Positions 1 to 7,894 of a stretch of 64,000 nucleotides of DNA are shown here, in pieces. The first letter of the stretch is position 1. Each line of letters begins with the position of its first letter. The stretch is from Halomonas sp. LBP4. GTDB taxonomy: Bacteria > Pseudomonadota > Gammaproteobacteria > Pseudomonadales > Halomonadaceae. The notes under the pieces are model-generated. The model saw nothing but the letters and a program-made list of their open reading frames with translations, did no database searches and was not told where the DNA came from. The stretch spans positions 276,641-340,640 of the forward strand of contig NZ_PDOG01000004.1 of NCBI RefSeq assembly GCF_003202205.1, written 5' to 3'. The position numbers were made by a program, and so were the translations under genes.

Positions 1-223
1 CCAGATGCACCCGACTCTTATCCCCCCAAATACGAACCTGCCTGAGCTCATACTCAGCGATATAGGGCATCAAAAGCTTTGCCAAAACCGAGAGCTCTTG
101 CTTCTTTGCCGTTCTCAACAAGCTCAAGAATTCGCTTTCCTGCCCCTCTGTAACTTTTTCCTCCTTCAGAGGAGGTGCTTTTTTAACCACCTTTTCTTTT
201 TCCAAGTTGGCAACAGGTATCAT
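1..223 (-). CDS. Hypothetical protein, C-terminus cut by the left edge
   Basis: An open frame of 74 codons starts with ATG at 221-223 and runs off the left end without a stop. A ribosome-binding site (GAGG) lies about 9 bases upstream, and the start is only 22 bases after the stop of the glycosyltransferase gene, so the two are probably co-transcribed. The peptide begins MIPVANLEKEK, has a charged Lys/Glu-rich first 30 residues and then a helix-like segment (SEFLSLLRTAKKQELSVLAK). Base composition is clearly more AT-rich than the flagellar genes, as is common in surface-glycan islands. I do not recognise the family. A role linked to flagellin modification is inferred from position only. Confidence 0.55.
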   Translation of the reverse strand, partial: MIPVANLEKEKVVKKAPPLKEEKVTEGQESEFLSLLRTAKKQELSVLAKLLMPYIAEYELRQVRIWGDKSRVHL

Positions 224-245
224 AGCCAGCCCTCAAAAATATTTA

Positions 246-3149
246 TTAGCAGCCATTCATCAGCCGATCAATATCTTGACTGATCGTATCGTCAAGTTCA
301 CATGACAACCGATCTTCCCCTTGAGCATATTGATATCCTATTGGCTCACTCTCGAAACCGTTTACTCCTGCAATGCCTTCAGCTATCAGATATCGTTCTG
401 CTCTTTCGGGTTCCACGCTCGCTATCACCGAATAGGTGAAATCCTTTACGCCATATACCGTATGCAGTAAAAATGCCAGCTTGACCCGCTGATCATCACT
501 CAGCACGGCTATACGCTCATGGCTGGGTAGAAACAACGCATCGGCACTCTCCAACTCGGTAGCCTGATACTGTTGCAAATCATCACGTGTCGGAAGGTAA
601 CTACGGTAGGCCAGATCGTTCAAGCGATAGAAACGAAAGCCATGCCGAGACATCCAGTGGCTAACTTCGGCAAGATTGGGCTGTCGTTCATGCGTCGGCT
701 GAAAAGCGATACGTGCTTGGATCAGCAGGGTATCACGCAACGCTTGCGAGGCATGCTCCAGCACTTTCAGACCCTCATGATTGGCATCCAGAGCCAGTAA
801 GTCGATGTTGGGAAGCCCCTCGATGCTATCGAGGGCGATCGTGGGAATCTGGTGCTGCTCGATATTGAGGTCGCCATCCAGTGGCGGAAGGGATGTGGGC
901 TCAGCTCCCTCGGCGATATATAAGGTTGCAGGCTCGCCATCACCTAGACTGGTAGTGGGGAAGTACTGAATCTCGCCATACTGGGCCAGATGATCCACGG
1001 TCTCCAGTTTGCCCCCAGGGTCGAAGCTCAGCATCACGATACGCCCACTACCGAGCAACTCTCTTGCATCCGGGCGTGAGGCCAAAACGGCGCCATTGTC
1101 CACGGCGAGTACCGGGCTCTCCAGCTGCCAATCGAAACCATCACTGGGTAGCGCCAGGGCCAGCTTGACCGGTGCCTCCTCATCGGCGAACTGGGCCGCT
1201 CCGCTCTTGCTGAAGGTCAGTGCCTCAGGCACCTTGCCTTCGCAGTGGCGCTGCCAGATGGCGCGGAGCGCCGTGGTCAGGTGATTGGCGAAACGGGGAC
1301 CATCACAGATGGGGGAGTCCATCAGGATGGTACGCAGGGATGCCCGGATGACCGCCAGGCTGGGCAGGTCGCTGGCCAGTTCCTTGGCCCGTCTGCGGAA
1401 GTCTTCCCAGCTATCGGTCACCAATTCGGGAAGCCCGGCATTGACCAGGTGGGTGGCGCTATGGCGCCCAGCGAAGGTGGGGCCGACCCGGGTCACAACC
1501 GGTACCCCCATCATCAGGGCCTCGCAGGTGGTCAGCCCCCCGGAGTAGGGCCAGGTATCCAGGGCGATATCGATGCGCTGGTAGGTGGCCATGAATTCTC
1601 GATGCTGAGCAGGCCCTTCCAGAATCAGGCGATCGCTACTTATTCCGTGCTCGGCAAGAGTACCGAAAACCTTATTACGATAACGCTTGCTCTCGAATTG
1701 AACCCCTCTTAGCAACAGCTTGCTACCCGGGATCTCATGAAGGAGTACGGCCCACTCTGCCAACATCGGCGGCGATAGCTTGGCCGGGTTGTTCAAGCAA
1801 CCAAAAGTGATGTAACCGTTTCTCAGTGCCGGAAGAGAATTCCCTGGGGGGGCATCTTCGGGAACATGGTAACAGATATAGTCATCGGGAAGACGAATCA
1901 AGCTTTCCGTATAAAGCGAGTCGATGCCATCGGGGGCCTCGATACTATCGCCAAGCAGATAGTCGATGCAGCTTAACCCAGTAGTATTTATCAGGCTGCC
2001 TACCCACTTGACGATCAGTGGAGCAGGTTCACGAGCCAGGGTATCGCAACGCGATCCCTCACCGGCACCGTTCATATCGATCAGGATATCGATGCCATCA
2101 TCGCGAAACTTCCGATCCAGCTGGCTATCGCCGAGTCCTTCGATCACCTCCCAGCGGTGTACCACCCGCTGAATTTTTTGGGTCAGCTCATCGACTACCT
2201 GACTGGTGCTATAGGCAATCAATTCGAACTGCTCGGCCGCCAAGTTCTCTAGTGCCGGAAGTATCATCTGCCCCACCGGGTGCATTCTGAAACCGCCGGA
2301 GAGCAAGCCAATGCGCAGCTTCTTCGCGGGATCCTTCAACGTATCGGCGCGCCCCGAGGGAGACGGTTTGGCAAAGCGTTTTTCCCACTCAAGCGCCTTG
2401 ACGAAGATATCTTCGGCACTATATTCCGGATTATAGTGTGCCGTCATCAGGAGATTCGAATGAACCTGGCCATTCGAGGGGTCTAACTCCAGCTCCTTCG
2501 CAAAATGTGCCTCGGCTTTCTTATAGCTACCCTCCCTGACATAGAGGGTGGCGATATGGTTGTGCACCCCAATGTGCTTCGGGTTGACTGCCAGCAGTCT
2601 CTCCAAGGTCTCCAGGGCATCATCATGGCGCTTGAGCTGGTCGAGGATGCGCGCTCTCCATAGCAGCGCCTCTTCATGACGGGCATCCAGCGCCAGGGCA
2701 CGGTCGTTAACCTCAAGAGCCTTACGGTTATTGCCCAGTTGATGACAGGCACGGCTTAACCATACTAAGGCCACTAGGTGGGCCGGCGTAGCCTCGACGA
2801 CCTCCTCCAGAGCCGTCACCGCGGCAGCGGCCCTCCCCGCCAGCACCTGATACTGGGCCAGTTTCAGCAGTTGGGCGGCACCTGGCGTCGCCACCAGTTC
2901 CACCACCCTTGCCATGGCATCACTGGCATCGTCAAATCGCTCTAACCGCCCCAGCACATTGGCATAGAGCTCATGGGCCTGGGCGGCGCCTGGATAGCGT
3001 TGCACCATGGCTTCGGCCAACCGCAGCGCTCGAGAGTAACCCCCTCCTTGAAACGCCATATCGAAGGCGCTGAGTTGAGCGGTCGGTAAGGTGTTACCGG
3101 CCTCGGGAGCGCGCGTAGTGGAGCGTCGACGAGCATGTTTCTTGGCCAT
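246..3149 (-). CDS. TPR / SPINDLY-type O-GlcNAc transferase with FkbM-like C-terminal domain
   Basis: Large cytoplasmic protein of 967 residues from the ATG at 3149, chosen because AAGGTG lies about 10 bases upstream; an in-frame start exists at 3248. Residues about 20-240 are TPR repeats. About 270-640 match the bacterial O-GlcNAc-transferase family (GT41): the SGGFRMHPVGQMI segment holds the family's conserved His, and DIALDTWPYSGGLTTCEALMMGVPVV is the typical nucleotide-sugar region, quoted here in two parts: DIALDTWPYSGG and TTCEALMMGVPVV. About 680-870 resemble FkbM methyltransferases (IVMLSFDP, SLGDGEPATLY, NIDLLALDANHEGLKVLEHA), although the N-terminal SAM-binding glycine motif is weak. 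Lying directly behind fliC in the same orientation, it probably glycosylates flagellin and may methylate the glycan. The two-activity reading is inference. Confidence 0.85.
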   Translation of the reverse strand: MAKKHARRRSTTRAPEAGNTLPTAQLSAFDMAFQGGGYSRALRLAEAMVQRYPGAAQAHELYANVLGRLERFDDASDAMARVVELVATPGAAQLLKLAQYQVLAGRAAAAVTALEEVVEATPAHLVALVWLSRACHQLGNNRKALEVNDRALALDARHEEALLWRARILDQLKRHDDALETLERLLAVNPKHIGVHNHIATLYVREGSYKKAEAHFAKELELDPSNGQVHSNLLMTAHYNPEYSAEDIFVKALEWEKRFAKPSPSGRADTLKDPAKKLRIGLLSGGFRMHPVGQMILPALENLAAEQFELIAYSTSQVVDELTQKIQRVVHRWEVIEGLGDSQLDRKFRDDGIDILIDMNGAGEGSRCDTLAREPAPLIVKWVGSLINTTGLSCIDYLLGDSIEAPDGIDSLYTESLIRLPDDYICYHVPEDAPPGNSLPALRNGYITFGCLNNPAKLSPPMLAEWAVLLHEIPGSKLLLRGVQFESKRYRNKVFGTLAEHGISSDRLILEGPAQHREFMATYQRIDIALDTWPYSGGLTTCEALMMGVPVVTRVGPTFAGRHSATHLVNAGLPELVTDSWEDFRRRAKELASDLPSLAVIRASLRTILMDSPICDGPRFANHLTTALRAIWQRHCEGKVPEALTFSKSGAAQFADEEAPVKLALALPSDGFDWQLESPVLAVDNGAVLASRPDARELLGSGRIVMLSFDPGGKLETVDHLAQYGEIQYFPTTSLGDGEPATLYIAEGAEPTSLPPLDGDLNIEQHQIPTIALDSIEGLPNIDLLALDANHEGLKVLEHASQALRDTLLIQARIAFQPTHERQPNLAEVSHWMSRHGFRFYRLNDLAYRSYLPTRDDLQQYQATELESADALFLPSHERIAVLSDDQRVKLAFLLHTVYGVKDFTYSVIASVEPERAERYLIAEGIAGVNGFESEPIGYQYAQGEDRLSCELDDTISQDIDRLMNGC

Positions 3150-3293
3150 GGCAAGGGCACCTTGACAGTCGGATACGATGATAATTGCCAAGGATAGCGA
3201 TTCTTGCGGTGGGGGGATGGTGGCAAATAGCCTCTCACTACCCCTCATTTCTTCTCTTAGGAGGTGGCCTAGTCACCCGTGCCCACAACGAAG

Positions 3294-3319
3294 CGAGGCT
3301 GGCCAGAAGGCCAGCCTCG
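3294..3319 (-). terminator. Hairpin terminator after fliC
   Basis: A perfect 11-bp stem (CGAGGCTGGCC / GGCCAGCCTCG) with a four-base loop lies 47 bases after the fliC stop. On the minus strand it is followed by a modestly T-rich CTTCGTTGT tract. It separates abundant fliC mRNA from the downstream glycosyltransferase gene, so that gene may rely on read-through or its own promoter. Confidence 0.65.
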
Positions 3320-3365
3320 AGGCAAGGAGTGCGCGGCGCAATCCTTGCTGCCAAGCGGTTGCGTC

Positions 3366-4187
3366 TTAGCCCAGCAGGGAAAGCACCGTCTGCGGGGTCT
3401 GGTTGGCCTGTGCCAGCATGGAAGTACCCGCCTGCTGCAGGATATTCGCACGGGTCATATTGGAGACCTCGACCGCGAAGTCGGCATCCTCGATCCGCGA
3501 GCGGGCCTCGGTGAGGTTGGTGGTATTGGTGGTCAGGTTCTCGATCACCGAATCGAAGCGGTTCAGGGTCGCACCCAGGGTCGCCCGGTTGTCATCGATG
3601 GTCTGAAGAGCCGTATCAACGGAGTCGATGGCAGTCTGAGCCGCTGTAAAGGAAGAAACATCCAATGCACCAACACCCAGAGTCGCTGCAGTTGCATCAA
3701 CAGTTGCCACAGCGATGTCATCAACACCGGCAGTGGTATTGGCACCCACCTGAATGTTCAGCGTTGCAACAGCATTCAGCAGAGCGGTATCGTTGAAGGT
3801 GGTCGCACCGGCCACACGATCGATCTCTGCGACACGCTCATCGATCTCGAGCTGGATGGAAGCCCGGTCTTCGGTAGAGTTGGTATCGTTGGCCGCCTGC
3901 ACCGCCAGCTCACGGATACGCTGCAGGTTGTCGCTGATCTGGTTCAGGCCGCCTTCCATGGTCTGCGTAAGGGAGATGCCATCGTTGGCATTACGCTCGG
4001 CCTGCTGCATGCCCCTGATCTGGGCGGTCATACGGTTGGCGATGGCCTGGCCGGCGGCATCGTCGGCGGCGCTGTTGATACGCAGACCGGAGGAAAGGCG
4101 TTCCTGGGCCTTGGCCAACATGGACTGGGAGGACTTCAGGTTGTTCTGGCCGATCAGGGCGGTGATATTGGTATTGATCACGGACAT
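3366..4187 (-). CDS. fliC: Flagellin
   Basis: Filament subunit of 273 residues, exported through the flagellar type III system and polymerised outside the cell. The N-terminal D0/D1 region is canonical ([35 protein letters not shown]) and the C-terminal D1/D0 region ends with [19 protein letters not shown] and VLSLLG. The central variable part (about residues 140-195) is short and rich in Ala, Thr, Val and Asp, so this is a small flagellin with many Ser/Thr sites for O-glycosylation. It sits downstream of fliD, with a hairpin between them and its own sigma-28 promoter at 4282-4308, and is followed by the probable glycosyltransferase. Only one flagellin gene is seen in the window. Confidence 0.97.
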   Translation of the reverse strand: MSVINTNITALIGQNNLKSSQSMLAKAQERLSSGLRINSAADDAAGQAIANRMTAQIRGMQQAERNANDGISLTQTMEGGLNQISDNLQRIRELAVQAANDTNSTEDRASIQLEIDERVAEIDRVAGATTFNDTALLNAVATLNIQVGANTTAGVDDIAVATVDATAATLGVGALDVSSFTAAQTAIDSVDTALQTIDDNRATLGATLNRFDSVIENLTTNTTNLTEARSRIEDADFAVEVSNMTRANILQQAGTSMLAQANQTPQTVLSLLG

Positions 4188-4281
4188 GGTGTCATTCCTT
4201 CTTCGTTAAGGGCTCCATTGGCCGCCCCGAGCCTTGCAACGGCGGGGCCTGCCGCAACGGCGCCGTTGGCCGTTACCCTAG

Positions 4282-4308
4282 TTAACGGCCAGGCCGGGCA
4301 GGACTTTA
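4282..4308 (-). promoter_or_regulatory. Sigma-28 (FliA) promoter of fliC
   Basis: Read on the minus strand: TAAAGTCC, 11 bases, GCCGTTAA. The consensus is TAAAGTTT-N11-GCCGATAA. It lies about 95 bases before the fliC start and points at it. Confidence 0.85.
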
Positions 4309-4407
4309 GGGGCTGGATGAATTTTTTTCGTATCCCCCAGAGGCGATGCCCAGCCCGGCACTGGCCCCAGCTGACACCAAGCGCGCCACCTTCGCTCCAA
4401 TACGAAA

Positions 4408-4431
4408 GCGGGCCCGAATCGACGGGCCCGC
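4408..4431 (-). terminator. Hairpin terminator after fliD
   Basis: A perfect 9-bp GC stem (GCGGGCCCG / CGGGCCCGC) with a six-base loop lies just after the fliD stop. On the minus strand it is followed by TTTCGTATT. It insulates fliD from the strong fliC promoter region. Confidence 0.7.
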
Positions 4432-4455
4432 GTAAAGGAAATCGCTCAGGAAGGA

Positions 4456-5814
4456 CTAAGAATCGTTCTGAAAATTCAGTGAACTAAGCTGCTGCGTCAG
4501 GAAATCGTTGATGGAGTTCATTTGCGCCAGCATGGCATCCAGTTGCCCAAACTGTTGGCGCAAACGATCGACGGTGCGTTCGATGCGCACCTCGGTGCGG
4601 TCGAAGCGCTCCTCGAGCCGCCCCACTCGCCCTTCGGAACTGTCGATGGAACGCTTGAGAATCCCGTCACTGTCCAGCACCTGACCCAGGGTCGCCTCCA
4701 GGCGTCCGGCCATACCGGCCTCATCGCTATCGCCGGCGAAGAAGTCGGCCAGGGCCTGGGGATTACTGGCGATCGCCTCATCGAGCTTGGTCTCGTCGAG
4801 CTCCAGGCGCCCCTCGGGGGTCAACGAGATGCCCAGTTGAGAGAAGAGCTCGATGTCTCCCCCCTCCACCAAGTCGCCAAGATCACGACTAAGGCGCGAC
4901 TCGATGGTGCGCACGGTACGATCGCCGACCAGCTCGCCGGCGGTCTCCGGATCACCGGTCACCGCCGTCATCCGCCCGATGGTGGACTTCATCTCGTTAT
5001 AGGCAGAAACGAACTCGCCGACGGCTTCCTTGAGGGACTCACTGTCCTGCTCGATCACCACCGTGGCCGTTTTGCCTTCGGCACTGGCATCCAATGTGAG
5101 GGTCACCCCCTGGATGGCATCTTCCACGGTATTGGACGTGCTGGTGATCTCGATGCCGTTGATGTTCAGCAGGGCATCACGCCCCAGCTGCTGGGTGCTG
5201 GCATCCGCTTCCAGGGTGGCGTCAGTGAAGTTGGTGAAGGTCATGTCGGTAATCCCGGCATCCTCGCCGGTTTCCTTCGAGGTCAGCACCAGACGGTGGC
5301 CCTCCCCATCGTTGATGATCGAGGCATTGACGCCGGCATCCGGGTCATCGTTGATGGTATCGCGGATCTCCGCCAGGGTAGCGTCTTGAGCCAGTGCCAC
5401 GCTGTGGGTTGAGCCATCGCCGAAGGTAAGGTCGATGCTGGCGTCGGCATCGGTCAGGGTGGCTTCCAGATCGGTCACCCGCGTACTGGCCAGGCTGCCG
5501 GCACGGGCAGTCTGAGTCACCGTGACCTCATAGCTCCCGGCAGTCGCCTCGGCGCTCGCCGTGGCACTGATGCCGTCCCCCTGCACGCTGGCGCTCAGAG
5601 CGGTGTAGAGCGAGGTGTCGTTGAGCTTGGCCACGGCGTCCTGGAACTTGTCCAAGCCGGACTGCAGGCGCCCATAGGCCGAGATCTTGGCCTGCTCCTG
5701 GGCCTTCTGCTGAGTAATGGGCTGCAGCTTCTGGCGCTCGGCAGCGCTCAGCTGATTGAGCAAGCCAGTCAGGTCGAGCCCGGAGCCAACTCCGAGAGAG
5801 GAAATACTTGCCAT
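4456..5814 (-). CDS. fliD: Flagellar filament cap protein FliD (HAP2)
   Basis: Cap of 452 residues at the filament tip that guides flagellin folding. The N-terminus (MASISSLGVGSGLDLTGLL, then NQLSAAERQKLQPITQQK) is the FliD N-terminal domain. The central part (about 60-250) is the Ser/Thr/Asp-rich variable domain. The last about 200 residues hold the C-terminal domain (FVSAYNEMKSTIGRMTAVTG, ending in MNSINDFLTQQLSSLN). The start is an ATG close downstream of a near-perfect sigma-28 promoter. fliS and fliT, which usually follow fliD, are absent: a terminator and then fliC come next. Confidence 0.96.
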   Translation of the reverse strand: MASISSLGVGSGLDLTGLLNQLSAAERQKLQPITQQKAQEQAKISAYGRLQSGLDKFQDAVAKLNDTSLYTALSASVQGDGISATASAEATAGSYEVTVTQTARAGSLASTRVTDLEATLTDADASIDLTFGDGSTHSVALAQDATLAEIRDTINDDPDAGVNASIINDGEGHRLVLTSKETGEDAGITDMTFTNFTDATLEADASTQQLGRDALLNINGIEITSTSNTVEDAIQGVTLTLDASAEGKTATVVIEQDSESLKEAVGEFVSAYNEMKSTIGRMTAVTGDPETAGELVGDRTVRTIESRLSRDLGDLVEGGDIELFSQLGISLTPEGRLELDETKLDEAIASNPQALADFFAGDSDEAGMAGRLEATLGQVLDSDGILKRSIDSSEGRVGRLEERFDRTEVRIERTVDRLRQQFGQLDAMLAQMNSINDFLTQQLSSLNFQNDS

Positions 5815-6029
5815 ATGCTCGCCTCCTTGAACGGTGGTAGTAAACCAAGGTCACCTACTCTATCGGCCTCTTCCGAGGCAACTTTAGGGAAACGCTCCAT
5901 CAGAATCCTCACCCATACCGAATATGATGCCGCCTTGCACTGTCGGGTGAATTGGCCTCCTCTCCCTGGGGCCACGGCGATCACCGCCACGGTAGCGATG
6001 AGGATGCGAAGACGCAGGGAGGTAGGCAT
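5769..6029 (-). pseudogene. Possible truncated membrane-anchor stub behind an orphan sigma-28 promoter
   Basis: The frame opens with ATG at 6029 and begins MPTSLRLRILIATVAVIAVA, a positively charged start plus hydrophobic helix like the first membrane segment of chemotaxis receptors or membrane sensors. It then loses any recognisable character, runs across the fliD promoter and ends inside fliD. A near-perfect sigma-28 promoter (6098-6124) points at it. Chemoreceptor genes are classic sigma-28 targets, so the most economical reading is the 5' remnant of a deleted receptor gene. This is inference; the frame could also be chance. Confidence 0.35.
5860..5886 (-). promoter_or_regulatory. Sigma-28 promoter of fliD
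   Basis: Minus strand: TAAAGTTG, 11 bases, GCCGATAG, almost identical to consensus. It lies about 45 bases before the fliD start codon. Confidence 0.9.
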
Positions 6030-6097
6030 GGACACTCTCTCAGGCAGGGAAGTCGAGCAAGGGGCGGCACGCGGGTGCTACGCGCCGTCCCGACGCC

Positions 6098-6124
6098 ATA
6101 TCGGCGGCCTCGCCTACGACTTTA
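6098..6124 (-). promoter_or_regulatory. Orphan sigma-28 promoter
   Basis: Minus strand: TAAAGTCG, 11 bases, GCCGATAT, as good as the fliD site. It fires leftward toward the stub at 6029 and then fliD. No intact gene follows immediately, so it may give a second, long-leader fliD transcript or be left over from a deleted late gene. Confidence 0.75.
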
Positions 6125-6135
6125 GGATGCAGGGC

Positions 6136-6735
6136 TCATTCCCTGGCGATAGCCGCGCCCTCCCACGCCACCAGGGCCCGTAGCCATCGCCGCTCGAACC
6201 CGGCGGCGTCGACCGGACGCCCGGTCAGGTAGCCCTGGAGCAGACCGACGGGATAGCGAGAGAGTGCCTGGCGCTGGGCTTCGGTCTCCATCCCTTCGGC
6301 GACCACGCGCAGGCCCAGCTCTCGCGCCAGGCCCGGAGCTGGGCCGCCACCAGCCGCATCAGTCGCTGGCCCAGGGGGATGATCAGTCCCGAGCGCTCCG
6401 CCAGGGGGATGAACTCCCTTGGGGAGACCGCACCGAACCCCGGCGGGCTCCAGCGCAGCAGCGCCTCGGCGCCATGCACCTCGCCGCTGTCGCGCTCGAC
6501 CAGCGGTTGATAGTGCACCTCCAGCCCCTCACCGCTCTCCATGCACCCCACCCGGAACTCATGGCCACCCATCGAGAAGGGCTCGCTGACCTCCTCGATC
6601 CGCCGCCGCGCCACCCGGGTCACCGCATCCAGGGCGTCGAACTCGGGCAGCAGCACGAGGAACTCGTCGCCGCCCTCGCAGGCCGGCCGCTTGCCTGACC
6701 ACCGGCTGACAGTCAGTCGGCCCAAACCGGACAAC
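6136..6735 (-). pseudogene. Degraded GGDEF/EAL c-di-GMP enzyme
   Basis: Pieces of a diguanylate cyclase/phosphodiesterase appear in order but not in one sound frame. A GGDEF piece (CEGGDEFLVLLPEFD) reaches HEFRVG and then jumps straight to the start of an EAL domain (LEVHYQPLVERDSG, AEALLRW, REFIPLAERSGLI), so the end of the GGDEF domain is deleted. After QLRAW, near 6320, the frame shifts: the next frame reads ELGLRVVAEGMETEAQRQAL, then GLLQGYLTGRP, and stops at 6136-6138. The middle of the EAL domain is also missing, and the sequence before GGDEF is not domain-like. At least two deletions and one frameshift are present, so it is non-functional. The right boundary is approximate. Confidence 0.8.
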
Positions 6736-6852
6736 GCTTGATGCCACTCGACCAGCGGTGGAATTAAAGATGCCGCGCCACTGGCCGATAGCCAAGGAAC
6801 CAATAACAAACGCGATCCCCGGATGGCTTAACCCACAGGTGAGGACGCAGCG

Positions 6853-7377
6853 ATGACCCGCATGGAGACCTTCCCCACGGCATCGGACATGAACGTCGTC
6901 GACAGGCTCAATCTGGCACTGAAGCGGCTGGGTGAGCGCGACGCGGCCCTGCTGGACGACGAGGCGAGCGAACGGAGTATCGCCTGTCGCCTGGCCTGCC
7001 ACCTGCAACCGCTGTTCCCCGACTGGGACGTCGACTGCGAGTTCAACTGCTGGGTCGACCCCAGGCAGCGCAAGGGTAACCTGGTGGTCGCCACCACCAG
7101 CGATGCCACCGAGGCGCGCACCATCTTTCCCGACCTGCTGATCCACCGCCGTGGCCACGACGAGCGCCTGGCGGTGATCGAGCTGCACAAGAGCACCCTG
7201 CAGCAGTCACGCCACCGGGAGCTCAAGAAGCTTCGCCAGTGCCAGTCGCGGCTCGGCTGCCGGCATGCCTTGCTGATCGAGGTCGGCGTCGGCGAGGCCC
7301 GCGGCGAGCACCGGCTGGAAGCCCTCTCGGCCGGCACCGGCATTAAAGCCCCGGCCCGGCGTGCCGATAATCGCTAG
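6853..7377 (+). CDS. Hypothetical protein with PD-(D/E)XK nuclease-like core
   Basis: Cytoplasmic protein of 174 residues with a GAGG ribosome-binding site about 9 bases before the ATG; a second Met occurs at codon 4. The middle (ASERSIACRLACHLQPLFPD, then WDVDCEFN) and the later FPDLLIHRRG ... LAVIELHKS pattern match a widespread uncharacterised family that carries a restriction-nuclease-like fold. The Asp in FPD and the Glu-x-His-Lys would be the core catalytic positions. No signal or membrane segment is seen. It sits alone between a pseudogene and flaG, and its last 12 codons contain the flaG promoter. The family assignment is from memory of its conserved blocks, and its function is unknown. 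Confidence 0.7.
   Translation: MTRMETFPTASDMNVVDRLNLALKRLGERDAALLDDEASERSIACRLACHLQPLFPDWDVDCEFNCWVDPRQRKGNLVVATTSDATEARTIFPDLLIHRRGHDERLAVIELHKSTLQQSRHRELKKLRQCQSRLGCRHALLIEVGVGEARGEHRLEALSAGTGIKAPARRADNR
7344..7370 (+). promoter_or_regulatory. Sigma-28 promoter of flaG inside the upstream gene
   Basis: TAAAGCCC, 11 bases, GCCGATAA. The -10 block matches consensus perfectly. It overlaps the final codons of the nuclease-like gene (stop at 7377) and lies about 100 bases before flaG. Confidence 0.85.
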
Positions 7378-7468
7378 TGACTGTCACTCGTGACGGAATC
7401 TATCAGGGTCGCCGCGGCCGGTACCGGCGCGGCCTCATCACGACAGCAAGCACCAAAGGAAGCCGGCC

Positions 7469-7837
7469 ATGAGCTCACCGCTGACCGACGCGACATCCGC
7501 TCCCTCGACCTCGCCCTTCAACGACCTGACGCCACGCCAACAGGTCGAGAGGGTACTCGCCAACCTGCCTACCGCCGGCGGCGCCCTGGCCCAGGCCGAG
7601 AGCAGCAGCGTGGCGCTGGGCAGGGGCGAGCTGGTCGAACCGATCCAGCGTATCAACGAGGTGATGCGTCACTACGGGGTGCAGTTCGAGCTGGCGGAGC
7701 ACGAGTCGCGGGTGGTGACCCGCATCGTCGACCGCGAGAGCGGCGAGGTGATCCGCCAGATTCCCGCCGAGGAGGTGCTGAAGATCGCCGAGCGGCTGCA
7801 GGAGGTCCAGGGCCGGCTGGTCGACCTGGAAGCATGA
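7469..7837 (+). CDS. flaG: FlaG family flagellar protein
   Basis: Protein of 122 residues. The last about 60 match FlaG: ELVEPIQRINEVMRHYGVQF, then VVTRIVDRESGEVIRQIPAE and EVLKIAERL. FlaG proteins are linked to control of filament length; the mechanism is not well established. The first 50 residues are a Ser/Thr/Pro-rich, low-complexity arm. GGAAG lies a few bases before the ATG. It is transcribed from the sigma-28 promoter at 7344-7370 and converges on fliE. Confidence 0.9.
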   Translation: MSSPLTDATSAPSTSPFNDLTPRQQVERVLANLPTAGGALAQAESSSVALGRGELVEPIQRINEVMRHYGVQFELAEHESRVVTRIVDRESGEVIRQIPAEEVLKIAERLQEVQGRLVDLEA

Positions 7838-7894
7838 CACTGGTGTCGACCCGAGTGTATTTCCGTCGCGAGCGATGAGAGGCAGCAGGAAAGA

